Positions 24,085 to 32,823 of a stretch of DNA of 64,000 nucleotides are shown here, one piece after another. Source of the DNA: Actinomycetota bacterium (GTDB taxonomy: Bacteria > Actinomycetota > Acidimicrobiia > Acidimicrobiales > Poriferisodalaceae); the NCBI GenBank assembly GCA_014238065.1, contig JABABU010000026.1, forward strand, positions 1-64,000, written 5' to 3'. Each line of letters opens with the position of its first letter. The stretch's first letter is position 1. The notes beneath the pieces were generated by a model. The model saw only the letters and a program-made list of their open reading frames with translations. It ran no database searches and was not told the DNA's origin. The position numbers were made by a program, and so were the translations under genes.

Positions 24085-25806
24085 GTGCACGTCATCGCGA
24101 CCGCCGGCCATGTCGACCACGGCAAATCGACCCTCGTTCGCGCCCTGACCAGCATTGATCCCGACCGCTTGGCAGAAGAGAAGGCACGCGGGCTCACGAT
24201 CGACCTCGGCTTCGCCTGGACGACGCTGACATCAGGCCGTGGAGTGAGCTTCGTCGACGTTCCCGGCCACGTCAGGTTCATCAAGAACATGCTCGCCGGG
24301 GTCGGAGCGGTTGATGCCTGCCTCTTCGTCGTCGCCGCCACAGAGGGCTGGAAACCTCAGTCGGAAGAACATCTCAGGATCCTCGAGATGCTCGGCCACG
24401 AGCATGGCGTCGTTGCCCTCACCCAAGCCGGGCTGGTCGACGCCGACCTGGCCGAGTTGGCGCGGATGGATGTCGAGGAACACCTCGAGAACACCTTCCT
24501 CGAAGGTGCACCGGTGATCGCGGTGGACAGCATCGACGGCACCGGTATCGCCGATCTTCGAAGCGCCCTCGACGATCTCGTCGCCGTGACGCCAACGGCA
24601 ACCGATCGAGGTCGCCCAAGGCTCTGGATCGACCGAGCATTCTCGGCCAAAGGATCCGGGACGGTCGTCACGGGCACCCTGGTCGGCGGGCAAATGAACG
24701 TCGAGGACGAGGTCACGATCGAGCCGCAGCACATCACCGCGAGGGTCAGAGCCATCCAATCGCAGGGCAACGATCACCGAACGATCAGGCCTGGTAACCG
24801 CGTGGCGCTCAATCTCTCTGGCGTCGACCACGGCGAGGTGGCGCGGGGCGATGTAGTGGTGAGTCCCGGTCAGTGGCACCGCACGACACGTGTCGACGCC
24901 GAGCTACAGGTTCTTGATCGGGTCGATCACGACGTGTCTCGTCGGGGTGCTTATGCCGCCTACATCGGGTCGGGCGAGTTTCCGGCCAGGATGCGCGTGC
25001 TCGGGCCGTCGGCTCTGCTACCGGGAGAAACCGGCAATGTCAGGCTGCACTTCACCCAGTCACTTCCGCTCCTTCCCGGCGACCGATTCGTGCTTCGCGA
25101 GTTCGGCCGCGACGAAACGATCGGTGGCGGGCAGATCCTCGATGTCGACCCGGTGCTGCCGGCAGCGAAAGCTGCACCGGACCGCTCGATGGAACGTGTC
25201 ATCGCCGAACGCGGGTGGGTACGCGCCGACCATCTCGAACGTCTCACCGGCGTCGAGCCCGTAGGAACGCTCGGCGGGTGGATTGTCGATCCGCCTGCGC
25301 TGGAGAAAGTTCGAAACACCGTCCATGGCGCCATCGAGACGGCGGGACCGCTCGGTTACGACATCGCCACGTTCGACGACCGTGAGCGGGCCGTTCTGGC
25401 CACCTTCGACGACGTGGTCGTTGAAGCAGGTCTGGCTCGCCTCGGAGAAGCCCCCGACCCGCTGGCCGACCACCCCGTGATCGCGCGGTTGGAGATCGAT
25501 CCGCTGGCACCGCCTGACCCCGAAGACGTCTCCGGTGACGAGCTGAGAGCTCTTGTCCAACGCGGGCTCATCGTTCACATCGAGGGTCGGTACTTTGCGG
25601 CGAGCGCCATCGATCTGGCGGCCCGCAAAGTCGCAACACTCCTCAGAGATCAGCCCGGCGGGGTCACCGTTGCCGAGATCAGGGACAGCTTCGACACCAC
25701 GAGGAAGTACGCGCTTCCGCTGCTCGCCAAGTTGGACGGCACCGGAGTGACCCGGCGCCGCGGCGACCTCCGAGTCGGTGGCCCCCGTCTGCCCACCCTC
25801 GACTAG
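24085..25806 (+). CDS. selB: Selenocysteine-specific elongation factor SelB
   Basis: A 573-residue EF-Tu-like GTPase plus C-terminal winged helices. G1 is GHVDHGKST (residue 8 on), the switch region is LTIDLGFAW, and G3 is DVPGHVRFIKNML. Domain II contains FSAKGSGTVVTGTLVGG, typical of SelB. The C-terminal 200 residues hold winged-helix SECIS-binding modules ending in GVTVAEIRDSFDTTRKYALPLL. SelB takes Sec-tRNA(Sec) to UGA codons marked by a SECIS hairpin. The G4 motif, normally T/N-K-x-D, reads T113-Q-A-G here, which loses the guanine-specifying Asp. The start is GTG 24085. Confidence 0.95.
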   Translation: MHVIATAGHVDHGKSTLVRALTSIDPDRLAEEKARGLTIDLGFAWTTLTSGRGVSFVDVPGHVRFIKNMLAGVGAVDACLFVVAATEGWKPQSEEHLRILEMLGHEHGVVALTQAGLVDADLAELARMDVEEHLENTFLEGAPVIAVDSIDGTGIADLRSALDDLVAVTPTATDRGRPRLWIDRAFSAKGSGTVVTGTLVGGQMNVEDEVTIEPQHITARVRAIQSQGNDHRTIRPGNRVALNLSGVDHGEVARGDVVVSPGQWHRTTRVDAELQVLDRVDHDVSRRGAYAAYIGSGEFPARMRVLGPSALLPGETGNVRLHFTQSLPLLPGDRFVLREFGRDETIGGGQILDVDPVLPAAKAAPDRSMERVIAERGWVRADHLERLTGVEPVGTLGGWIVDPPALEKVRNTVHGAIETAGPLGYDIATFDDRERAVLATFDDVVVEAGLARLGEAPDPLADHPVIARLEIDPLAPPDPEDVSGDELRALVQRGLIVHIEGRYFAASAIDLAARKVATLLRDQPGGVTVAEIRDSFDTTRKYALPLLAKLDGTGVTRRRGDLRVGGPRLPTLD

Positions 25807-25850
25807 TCGTCAGCGACGCTGCCGATGTTTCTCCAGCCAGCACCTTCGTT

Positions 25851-26117
25851 CTACGACGCCTCAGCGCTCAACCATCGCCGACGTTCGACCTCGTTCAGAC
25901 CACCCCATATGCCGTGCGGCTCCCGAATCCGTAGCGCGTAACCAAGACAGGACCGCTGCACCGAACAGCCCTCACAGATCGCCTTCGCCCGTCGCTCGCG
26001 GTCGGATTTTTCGTCTTTGCGTTCAAAGCGCGGTGGCGGGAAGAACACCGTTGCCTGCGGGCCCCTACACGCAGCTTTCAGCTGCCACGTTTCTTCCAAC
26101 GCTGCAACCAACCCCAT
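25851..26117 (-). CDS. WhiB-family transcriptional regulator (WhiB4-like position)
   Basis: An 88-residue protein from ATG 26117 (MGLVAALEETWQLKAACRG); a longer frame to 26171 exists and the true start is uncertain. The cluster cysteines are AACRGP, CEGC and RSCLGYAL, followed by the turn HGIWGG and NEVERRRW. It lies next to nfeD and the divergent Get3-like ATPase pair. In Mycobacterium tuberculosis a WhiB (WhiB4) likewise sits beside such a pair, so a redox-sensing role is inferred. Confidence 0.9.
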   Translation of the reverse strand: MGLVAALEETWQLKAACRGPQATVFFPPPRFERKDEKSDRERRAKAICEGCSVQRSCLGYALRIREPHGIWGGLNEVERRRWLSAEAS

Positions 26118-26209
26118 CCCCCTTGTTCGCCAGCGACCATAGCCCCAAGCATCGGCGCGCGACAAGAGCAAACATGCCTCTGACCTGGGCAGGAGCTAGT
26201 CGAGACGGG

Positions 26210-27493
26210 TCACCCGCGCATCTCGCGATAGTCGCGAGCGCCACCTTCTTCCGGTTCGACCTCGAGTACGGTGCCCTCGATCGCAACGACCCGTGCCCTG
26301 TCTCCCACGGAAAGTGGTGTCAATCGATTCGCTCGCGCCCTCCAGAGGGCATCTCGAACACGGACAGTGCCATCGGGGGCAACTTCGGTAACGACCTCGC
26401 CCATTTCGCCAATCATCCATTCCCGGCCGATGGTCGTGGTCGAGAAACGGGTCCTCACCAGTGACGGCATGCCGGAAATCATGAAGATGATGGTCAAAAC
26501 AACACCGACGAGCAGCGTGATCCAGGACATCGAGTGACCGTCGTAGAGGGTGAACGATCCAAAAATGACCCCAAGCACACCGACCCCGGTCCAGAACCGC
26601 GGAATGCCGGCTTGGACATCGATGCCGAAAGCGAGGACCGACAACACGATCAGAATCAAACCGAGAGGCCGAGTGTTCACCACGCCGAGGCCGTATGCCG
26701 CAAGCAGCAGCGACACAGCACCGACGACTCCTGCAACCCCGATGCCGGCGGTGTAGAAGTCGAGCATGATCATCGTCATGCCGATGAGCAGCAACAGGTA
26801 GGCCACTGCAGGGCTGGCAACAGTGTGCATGAGTTGGTCGAGCAAGCTGAGCTTGTTGAATCTGGCCACCACCAGCAACTCGCGCTGAGGCGTGTCGCCA
26901 TCCGCGTTCACGACCTGTGAGATCCCGGGCGTGAGACCCTGGTCTTCGAAGGCAAGGACAAAATCGCCGATGGTCGGAGCAACAACGTGGACGATGCCGG
27001 CGGCAACGGCATCATCGTCCTTGAGTCGGCGATCGAAAAGATCGGCGATGGGGCCGTCGAGCCCTGCGCCGAGGAACTCTGAATCGATGTTGCCGATCTT
27101 TGCTCCTGGAGCGATTCCAGAGATCGTCGCAGCCTGCGTGAGCAAAACGGAAAGCCCTGTGACCGAAGCCCCACTCTCGCCGACCCACACACCGACCGGC
27201 ACGGACGAGGTGTCGATCTTGTCGAGCAGCTCTGCATAGCGTTCGTCACTGACCACCACACCGGAGCTGTTCAGCTGAATCACCAACGCGAGGGCTTCAT
27301 CTGCGGCGGCCGACACCAGGTGCTGCTCGATCGAGCTCACCTGAATCGGGTCGATCAGACCGCTTACCTGCAGAATATCGACGACACCGACCAGTTCCGG
27401 CGATTCGTCCTGAGCCGAAGCTGAGGCCATTCCCACGAGGAGGGCGGAGCACAGCGTGAAGACGGCCATGGCTACTCTGACAGCAACGCGCAT
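26210..27493 (-). CDS. NfeD-family membrane protein with ClpP-like N-terminal domain
   Basis: A long-form NfeD of about 427 residues starting at ATG 27493. It has a signal peptide (AMAVFTLCSALLVGMASASA), then an extracytoplasmic ClpP/SPP-like domain (residues 40-210, with ESGASVTGLSVLLTQAA around the usual serine position), four to five membrane helices (about 225-340) and a C-terminal OB-fold NfeD domain (IGEMGEVVTEVAPDGTVRV). Long NfeDs are coupled to SPFH/stomatin proteins and may cleave them; no stomatin gene is adjacent here. It is divergent from the Get3-like pair, with 20 nt between starts. Confidence 0.85.
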   Translation of the reverse strand: MRVAVRVAMAVFTLCSALLVGMASASAQDESPELVGVVDILQVSGLIDPIQVSSIEQHLVSAAADEALALVIQLNSSGVVVSDERYAELLDKIDTSSVPVGVWVGESGASVTGLSVLLTQAATISGIAPGAKIGNIDSEFLGAGLDGPIADLFDRRLKDDDAVAAGIVHVVAPTIGDFVLAFEDQGLTPGISQVVNADGDTPQRELLVVARFNKLSLLDQLMHTVASPAVAYLLLLIGMTMIMLDFYTAGIGVAGVVGAVSLLLAAYGLGVVNTRPLGLILIVLSVLAFGIDVQAGIPRFWTGVGVLGVIFGSFTLYDGHSMSWITLLVGVVLTIIFMISGMPSLVRTRFSTTTIGREWMIGEMGEVVTEVAPDGTVRVRDALWRARANRLTPLSVGDRARVVAIEGTVLEVEPEEGGARDYREMRG

Positions 27494-27513
27494 GTGAAGC
27501 CTCCGGGGGTTTT

Positions 27514-28395
27514 GTGGATCCATTGCAGTTCGTCGCTGCGTCGCACGTCGTCATCGTGGCCGGAAAGGGCGGTGTCGGCAAGACGACCGTGACGGCCGCC
27601 GCCGCCGTTGCCCTTGCCCGGTCGGGGCGAAGAGTCCTCGCGGTGGAGGTGGACGGTACCGGTGCGCTTCGCCGCCTCCTCGCGGTTCCTGATGGATCTT
27701 TGGTACCCCTGCCATCGCCGCTCCTCGAAGACGGTTCGATTCGCGTCGCCGCAATCGATCCTGAACCTTCACTCGTCGGTTATCTGTCAGAGCGCGGGTT
27801 CGGAGCGCTCGGAACGACACTGTCGAAGTCAGGGATGTTGAACCTCATTGCCACCGCGATCCCCGGCATCCGTGACCTGGTGGTCCTCGGTCGTCTCCGA
27901 CAGCTGACCACAGCTGACGAAGCCGACGTCGTGCTCGTCGACGCCCCGGCTGCTGGTCACGCGCTGAGCTTTCTCAGAACCCCGACAGACATCGTCCACA
28001 CAGCTCGATCCGGCCCGATCCGACAGCAGGCCGACGCATCACGTGCGTTCATTACCGACAGCTCACAAGTGACGGTCACGTTGGTCACCACGCCCCAGGC
28101 CACACCCGTTCGTGAGCTCATCGAAACCGCCTATTCGATCGAAGACGAACTCGACCTCACGCTCGGGCCCGTTGTGGTGAACATGGTCGAACCGCAGTAT
28201 TCCTCCCCGGCGACCCCATCGGATGCCGACCACGCAGCCCGGGAGTTCCTCGCGGCCAGAATCCGCGCCGAGAAAGGCCACATCTCGGAGTTGGCCGATC
28301 AACTCGCCCTGCCCCGGATCGAGCTGCCCCGTCTCGATGGCAACCCATCGAACATCGACCATCTGCAGATGCTGGCCGACAGGTTCAGCTCATGA
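27514..28395 (+). CDS. Get3/ArsA-like ATPase, first of a pair (BagA-like)
   Basis: A 293-residue SIMIBI-class ATPase starting at GTG 27514. It has the deviant Walker A AGKGGVGKTTV, the aspartate of AVEVDGTGALRRLL, VDAPAAGHALSFLRTP (switch II region) and a C-terminal domain with an LPRIELPRL ending. It overlaps the second ATPase gene by 4 nt (ATGA), so the two proteins probably form a heteromeric complex like Rv3679/Rv3680 of Mycobacterium tuberculosis, which affects glycerol and stress metabolism. No arsenite-binding Cys triplet is present. Confidence 0.85.
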   Translation: MDPLQFVAASHVVIVAGKGGVGKTTVTAAAAVALARSGRRVLAVEVDGTGALRRLLAVPDGSLVPLPSPLLEDGSIRVAAIDPEPSLVGYLSERGFGALGTTLSKSGMLNLIATAIPGIRDLVVLGRLRQLTTADEADVVLVDAPAAGHALSFLRTPTDIVHTARSGPIRQQADASRAFITDSSQVTVTLVTTPQATPVRELIETAYSIEDELDLTLGPVVVNMVEPQYSSPATPSDADHAAREFLAARIRAEKGHISELADQLALPRIELPRLDGNPSNIDHLQMLADRFSS

Positions 28396-29447
28396 GCATC
28401 AGTCGAACGCTCGAACGCTCGGACGTGATGCTGGTGGTCGGGTCCGGGGGTGTCGGCAAGACCACCACCGCGGCCGCGCTCGCCATCAAAGCTGCTCGGG
28501 ATGGCCGCAAGACCGTCGTCGTCACGGTCGATCCCGCCAAACGACTCGCCGATGCACTGGGGATGCCTGGAGGACTCACAGCCGATCCACAACAGATCGA
28601 CATCGAAGCTTCAGGTGAACTATGGGCCCTGATGCTCGACCCACGGACCACCTTCGAACGGCTCATCGCCCGCGAGTCGACCGACGACGCCCTCACCGCC
28701 GAACTCAAGAACAACCGGGTCTACGGCAACCTCGCCAACGGTCTTTCCGGGACTCAGGAATATCTCGCGACCGAAGAGCTCTACTCGCTCCACCAAGATG
28801 ACCGTTTCGATCTCGTCATCGTCGACACCCCACCGTCTCGTCACGTGCTCGACATCGTCGATGCGCCGAGTCGGCTGGTCAGCCTGTTCGACAACACCGC
28901 CTACCGACTGCTCACCGGACGAGGAACAAACGCGACCCGCCTCGTGGGCAAGGCCGCGCAGCGGATGGTGCGCACCGTGGCTGGACTCGTCGGCACAGAC
29001 GTCGTCGAGGACGCCATCGACTTCTTCAACGTGTTCGAATCGCTCGAAGGCGGTTTCCGCGAACGCGCCGTCGCCGTGAACGACCTGCTGACGTCACCCT
29101 CGGCAAGCGTGGTGATCGTGGCCGGCCCCAAGGCCGACGTCATAGTGACAGCGTGTGACCTCATCGCTGCCCTCGAGCAGCGATCGATGGCGCCTGATGC
29201 CGCCATCATCAACTTTTTCCACCCCGACCCGCTGACCGTATTCGACGAGGACGATGCGGGGCGGAACGCCGATGACGCGGCCTGCCGACTACATGTGAGA
29301 GCCTCGGCCGAACAGGCCGCGAGCCTGCCTCTGGTGCAGATGTTGGGTCAGATTCCCGTGGTCCGGGTCCCATCACTGGCCGACGACATCCACGATGCCG
29401 ATGGGCTCGGTCACGTCGTCGCCTGCTTGGCCGACGACACGAGCTGA
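28392..29447 (+). CDS. Get3/ArsA-like ATPase, second of a pair (BagB-like)
   Basis: A 351-residue partner with Walker A SGGVGKTTTAAALA, the substrate-side VTVDPAKRLADALGMPG and DTPPSRHVLDIVDAPSRL (switch II plus membrane-targeting-like loop). The middle domain has LEGGFRERAVAVNDLL, typical of the actinobacterial pair. It starts inside the stop of the first ATPase gene and is followed 18 nt later by a single-domain receiver gene. Confidence 0.87.
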   Translation: MSISRTLERSDVMLVVGSGGVGKTTTAAALAIKAARDGRKTVVVTVDPAKRLADALGMPGGLTADPQQIDIEASGELWALMLDPRTTFERLIARESTDDALTAELKNNRVYGNLANGLSGTQEYLATEELYSLHQDDRFDLVIVDTPPSRHVLDIVDAPSRLVSLFDNTAYRLLTGRGTNATRLVGKAAQRMVRTVAGLVGTDVVEDAIDFFNVFESLEGGFRERAVAVNDLLTSPSASVVIVAGPKADVIVTACDLIAALEQRSMAPDAAIINFFHPDPLTVFDEDDAGRNADDAACRLHVRASAEQAASLPLVQMLGQIPVVRVPSLADDIHDADGLGHVVACLADDTS

Positions 29448-29452
29448 GCGAG

Positions 29453-29458
29453 TAGCCT
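29453..29458 (+). promoter_or_regulatory. Probable leaderless -10 box (TAGCCT)
   Basis: TAGCCT is 7 nt before the GTG 29466 of the receiver protein and has no Shine-Dalgarno sequence behind it, so this gene may also be expressed apart from the ATPase pair. Confidence 0.4.
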
Positions 29459-29465
29459 CGGAGCC

Positions 29466-29870
29466 GTGTCAGAGGTACTCATCGCCAGCGATGCGAGCTG
29501 GATCATCAACGAAGTCACCGCCGTCCTCGGCGGCGACGACACCCATGTCAGAGTCGTCCACCGCGGCGCAGACGTCCGCGACGCCGTCAGCACCACAACA
29601 CCCGATCTCGTCGTGCTCGACTTGCAGATCGGGAACATGGGCGGTATGGCCACCTGCATCGATCTGCGACTCGAGTCAGGGGCAGGTCGGCTCCCAGAAG
29701 TACCTGTCCTGATGCTGCTCGACCGAGCCGCAGACGTGTATCTGGCCCAGCAGTCAGGTGCAAACGGCTGGCTGGTGAAGCCGCTCGATGCCTTTCGGGT
29801 TCGCAAAGCCGTCGACGCCGTACTCGCCGGAGACAGTTACCACGAGAACACGGCCGCCGGCGTCGTCTGA
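29466..29870 (+). CDS. Single-domain response-regulator receiver protein
   Basis: A 134-residue CheY-like receiver without output domain. The phospho-acceptor is D52 (VVLDLQIGNMGG) and the conserved Lys sits in GWLVKPLDAFRV; the N-terminal acidic pair is reduced to one Asp (LIASDAS), which may weaken Mg binding. It ends 79 nt before tRNA-Pro. It may relay phosphate or signal state to the neighbouring ATPases, but nothing in the sequence proves this. Confidence 0.85.
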   Translation: MSEVLIASDASWIINEVTAVLGGDDTHVRVVHRGADVRDAVSTTTPDLVVLDLQIGNMGGMATCIDLRLESGAGRLPEVPVLMLLDRAADVYLAQQSGANGWLVKPLDAFRVRKAVDAVLAGDSYHENTAAGVV

Positions 29871-29949
29871 CGCGCCGCTGACCGGGGGCAACGCCGCCGG
29901 CTTGGCCAATTTCGATCGGCACGCTGTAGCTTGGTAGGTCAGCAAGAAA

Positions 29950-30023
29950 CGGGATGTGGCGCAGGTTGGTAGCGCGCTGCGTTCGGGACGCAGAGGTCGG
30001 GGGTTCAAATCCCCCCATCCCGA
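29950..30023 (+). tRNA. tRNA-Pro (anticodon CGG)
   Basis: A 74-nt cloverleaf: acceptor CGGGATG/CATCCCG (7 perfect pairs), D-arm GCGC/GCGC, anticodon stem CTGCG/CGCAG with loop TTCGGGA, giving anticodon CGG, and T-arm GGGGG-TTCAAAT-CCCCC. The discriminator is A and CCA is not encoded. The C1-G72 first pair is typical of bacterial tRNA-Pro. Confidence 0.95.
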
Positions 30024-30330
30024 CAGCTGAGAGATCCGGTGCCGCGTCAAACGACGCAGCACGGTCGCGTGAATTGTCGGTTCGAGTGTGGCAACCGCTG
30101 TTCGCACCACTTGCCGGTCAGCGTTATGTCGGGCGTAAGGTGCCCCACATGTCCCCCCATCCCGTCAGATGTCTGCAGAATCGGCACAGACCACAGCCAG
30201 GCTGGCTTCGATGCCAGCCCCATGAGCATCTCGACCGTCCGCGGCGGGGCCGAGGAGCACACCGGGTGCCGGTGATGTCGGACGAAATCTCTGTCTTCGT
30301 CGAAGCACAGTTCGTTGAGCCTGCCAACTG
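30024..30330. other. Non-coding stretch after tRNA-Pro
   Basis: No convincing gene is seen in these 307 nt; overlapping frames are short and lack homology or a start signal. It holds a weak hairpin GCGTC/GACGC at 30044-30057, a perfect 7-bp hairpin GGCTGGC/GCCAGCC with a TTCGAT loop at 30200-30219, and a near copy of the tRNA 3' end at 30152-30168. This looks like eroded DNA around a tRNA insertion site. Confidence 0.4.
30152..30168 (+). repeat. Near-copy of the tRNA-Pro 3' end (att-like)
   Basis: TCCCCCCATCCCGTCAG at 30152-30168 matches 30010-30026, covering the last T-arm and acceptor bases of tRNA-Pro, in 16 of 17 positions, 142 nt downstream. Integrases that target tRNA genes leave such direct repeats, but no integrase is nearby. 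Confidence 0.35.
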
Positions 30331-31047
30331 ATGGCCGGGAACTCGCCCACGATCCGTGTCCCCGCCGCAAGGGAAGGGCCTGTCGGTAGTGGCAACGGCG
30401 GATGGGCGGCAGCGTGCTTGGCGGCGTTGTCGGCTGACCCACTGACGATCGGCATACGGGCACCGATACCTCTCGATGTCGAGCTCGACGTGGTCGTGGT
30501 CAGCGGCGGCCTCGACGTGGTCGACGGATCGGAGATCATTCTCGAGGGCAGGCAATGGGAGCCCGACTATGCCGATACGGCACCGGTCTCGATCGAAGCT
30601 GCAATTGAGGCGAGGAACCGATTCGCCTGGTCAGGCGACACTCACCCCGCGCCGCAGTGCTTCTCGTGTGGAACCCAGCCGACGTCGATGAACGTGCAGG
30701 CAGGCCAGCTCGACGACGGCAGGTTCGCGACCGACTGGACCGTGCCCCAATGGTCGATTCGGAGCGATGGCAGCGTTGATGACGGTGCCCTCTGGGCCGC
30801 GATCGACTGCACCGCCGCATGGTTCGCGTGCGGTGAGGGCGACCATCGACGGACCGCGTTCACGGTTCAGTTCGCGTGCGAGGTGATCGAACCGCTGGTC
30901 GGCGGCGAGACGTACGCACTCGTCGGCTGGGCCGGTGATTGGGGCCAAGACTGGGATGGTCGCAAACGAAGCGCGGCCTCAGCAGCGTTCGATCGAAACG
31001 GTCGATGTGTCGCCAGGTCGCGATCGTTCTGGGTCGCACTCGACTGA
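30331..31047 (+). CDS. Hotdog-fold thioesterase-like protein
   Basis: A 238-residue protein that looks like a double hotdog domain. The first part begins with a GPVGSGNGGWAAACLAALS helix, the central hotdog helix, and the second contains DDGALWAAIDCTAAWFACGE in the same place, followed by strand-rich YALVGWAGDWGQDWDGRKR. A CFSCG pair (about residues 110-113) between the domains is unusual and could bind metal. Acyl-CoA thioesterase activity is likely from the fold, with no substrate evidence. Confidence 0.65.
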   Translation: MAGNSPTIRVPAAREGPVGSGNGGWAAACLAALSADPLTIGIRAPIPLDVELDVVVVSGGLDVVDGSEIILEGRQWEPDYADTAPVSIEAAIEARNRFAWSGDTHPAPQCFSCGTQPTSMNVQAGQLDDGRFATDWTVPQWSIRSDGSVDDGALWAAIDCTAAWFACGEGDHRRTAFTVQFACEVIEPLVGGETYALVGWAGDWGQDWDGRKRSAASAAFDRNGRCVARSRSFWVALD

Positions 31048-31713
31048 TCAGCTGAAGGCGTCATCGCCTGCTTCCGCTGCGCTGACTGAGCCGGCGGTCA
31101 CAGTGGAGTCGCCATAGACCTCGTCGAACGTGGCCTGGATCTGATCGAGTGGAAGATCGTCGAACGAGCCTCTCTGGTTGACATATTCCATGTGACGTTT
31201 GCCCGCTGCGTCGAACGGATGCATGAGCGCGTCGGCTGTGCCGTCGAACTCGAGCACCTTGGTCCCGAACCTCTCGCACAATTCGATGTTGAAGGCCGAG
31301 CTCAGCTTGAACCAACGCCCATCGAGCAGCAGTTCGCTGTATCCGTGCCACACGAACAGGCTCGTCTCCATGCTGTCGCGCAGCTTCGCGCTTGTGAGAT
31401 GGTTCTTCACATCGGCGAAACCAAGTCGAGCCGGAATGCCTTTCGCCCTCGCGGTGGCGGTGAGGAGCACCGACTTCGGCACGCACCACGAAGACGCCGC
31501 CTCGGCAACGGCGCTGGCCTTGAACGACTCTGGCTCTCGGCTCAGTGTGTACGGGTCGTATCGCAGCCCGTCGCGCACTGCATGAAAGAGCCTGATGGCG
31601 ACCTCGGTGTCGTCTGTCGCGTCACCCGCAGCCTCATCGGCATAGGCGACAACCGCCAAGTCATCGGAGTCGATGAAGAACGTGGGTTGCAGCCAAGCCG
31701 GTTCGATGTCCAT
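31048..31713 (-). CDS. Transglutaminase-like protein
   Basis: A 221-residue cytoplasmic protein from ATG 31713. The Cys-His-Asp triad of the transglutaminase/protease fold is visible: C77 in SSWCVPKSVLLTATARA, H123 in FVWHGYSELLL and D131 in LDGRWFKL. The surrounding pattern GIPARLGFADVKNHL is typical of the core domain. Members of the family crosslink, cleave or modify proteins; the partner is unknown. The frame is open upstream to 32244, but that part is antisense to the oxidoreductase gene and not real. Confidence 0.88.
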   Translation of the reverse strand: MDIEPAWLQPTFFIDSDDLAVVAYADEAAGDATDDTEVAIRLFHAVRDGLRYDPYTLSREPESFKASAVAEAASSWCVPKSVLLTATARAKGIPARLGFADVKNHLTSAKLRDSMETSLFVWHGYSELLLDGRWFKLSSAFNIELCERFGTKVLEFDGTADALMHPFDAAGKRHMEYVNQRGSFDDLPLDQIQATFDEVYGDSTVTAGSVSAAEAGDDAFS

Positions 31714-31842
31714 CCGGAAGACGGTACCCGTGAAGGTCCGAACGGACCCAGAGAGCACCCTCGGCTTCCGTCTACCCGGCACACCCCGCCCAGGGTCGGA
31801 ATAGAGTGACGACTCGAGCATTCGACATGAGGGGCGACTGAG

Positions 31843-32817
31843 ATGAAGGCCGTGGTACTGAACGCATTCGGTCAACCGGAGACCCTCGTGGTCGAAGATC
31901 GCGAGGCTCCCAAGGCAGGAGCCGGTGAGATCGTCGTGGACGTGAAGGCAGTTCCCGTCACGTTCCCCGACTGTCTGATGCTCGAGGACAAGTACCAGTT
32001 CAAAGCCGATCCACCGTTCGTGGTCTGCGGCGAGGTGGCTGGCAACGTCGCCAGCCTCGGCGAGGGCGTGGAGGGATTGAACGTCGGGGACCGCGTTGTG
32101 GCCGCGACCGGCGTCATCGGGGCCATGGCCGAACAGGTCGCCGTCAATGCAGCCGGTACCAGAGTGCTCCCTGACGGCGTCGACTATGGCGAGTCGACTG
32201 GCCTCATGTACGCATACGGCACGAGCCTGTACGGGCTCAAGCACCGCGGTGAACTCCAGGCAGGAGAAACCCTCATGGTGCTCGGCGCCGGCGGCAACGT
32301 AGGGCTCACGGCAGTCGAACTCGGAAAACTCATGGGTGCACGGGTCATCGCATGTGCGTCAACCGACGAGAAGCTCGAGATGTGCCGGTCCCTCGGAGCA
32401 GACGACACCATCAACTACGCCGATCAAGATCTGAAGACCCGTGCCAAGGAACTCACGAACGGCCACGGCGTCGACGTCGTGTACGACGCAGTCGGCGGCG
32501 AGTACTCCGAACCCGCACTCAGGGCCACGGCATGGGGCGGCCGCTTCCTGGTCATCGGTTTCACCGCTGGCATTGCCAGCATCCCGCTGAACCTGACGCT
32601 CCTGAAGAGCTGCCAGATCGTCGGCGTGTTCCTCGGGGCCATGAGCGGTCGAGAGCCTGAGTTGGCAGCCGAACTGCAGGCCGAGCTGCTCGAACTCACC
32701 TCCTCGGGCCAGCTCAAGCCACACGTGTCGGCCCGCTACTCACTCGACGACGCACCGAAGGCATTCCGCTCGCTGATGGACCGTCAGGCCGTCGGCAAGG
32801 TCATCGTCGAGCCATAG
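31843..32817 (+). CDS. NADPH:quinone reductase-like MDR family oxidoreductase
   Basis: A 324-residue medium-chain dehydrogenase without zinc-ligand cysteines, i.e. of the quinone oxidoreductase group. N-terminal catalytic domain (EIVVDVKAVPVTFPDCLMLEDKYQ), GROES-like VVCGEVAGNVASLGEGV, and a Rossmann domain with the nucleotide loop VLGAGGNVGLTAVELGKL and the NADPH-type VYDAVGG. It reduces a carbonyl or quinone with NADPH. It is 6 nt before a methyltransferase gene, so they are probably co-transcribed. Confidence 0.9.
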   Translation: MKAVVLNAFGQPETLVVEDREAPKAGAGEIVVDVKAVPVTFPDCLMLEDKYQFKADPPFVVCGEVAGNVASLGEGVEGLNVGDRVVAATGVIGAMAEQVAVNAAGTRVLPDGVDYGESTGLMYAYGTSLYGLKHRGELQAGETLMVLGAGGNVGLTAVELGKLMGARVIACASTDEKLEMCRSLGADDTINYADQDLKTRAKELTNGHGVDVVYDAVGGEYSEPALRATAWGGRFLVIGFTAGIASIPLNLTLLKSCQIVGVFLGAMSGREPELAAELQAELLELTSSGQLKPHVSARYSLDDAPKAFRSLMDRQAVGKVIVEP

Positions 32818-32823
32818 CCCGCC

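Noticed and set aside
30039-30275. Possible small gene after tRNA-Pro
   Set aside because: No homology, no ribosome binding site, and composition unlike neighbouring genes.
31714-32244. N-terminal extension of the transglutaminase-like protein
   Set aside because: The extra residues are antisense to the quinone-reductase gene; the catalytic domain is complete from ATG 31713.
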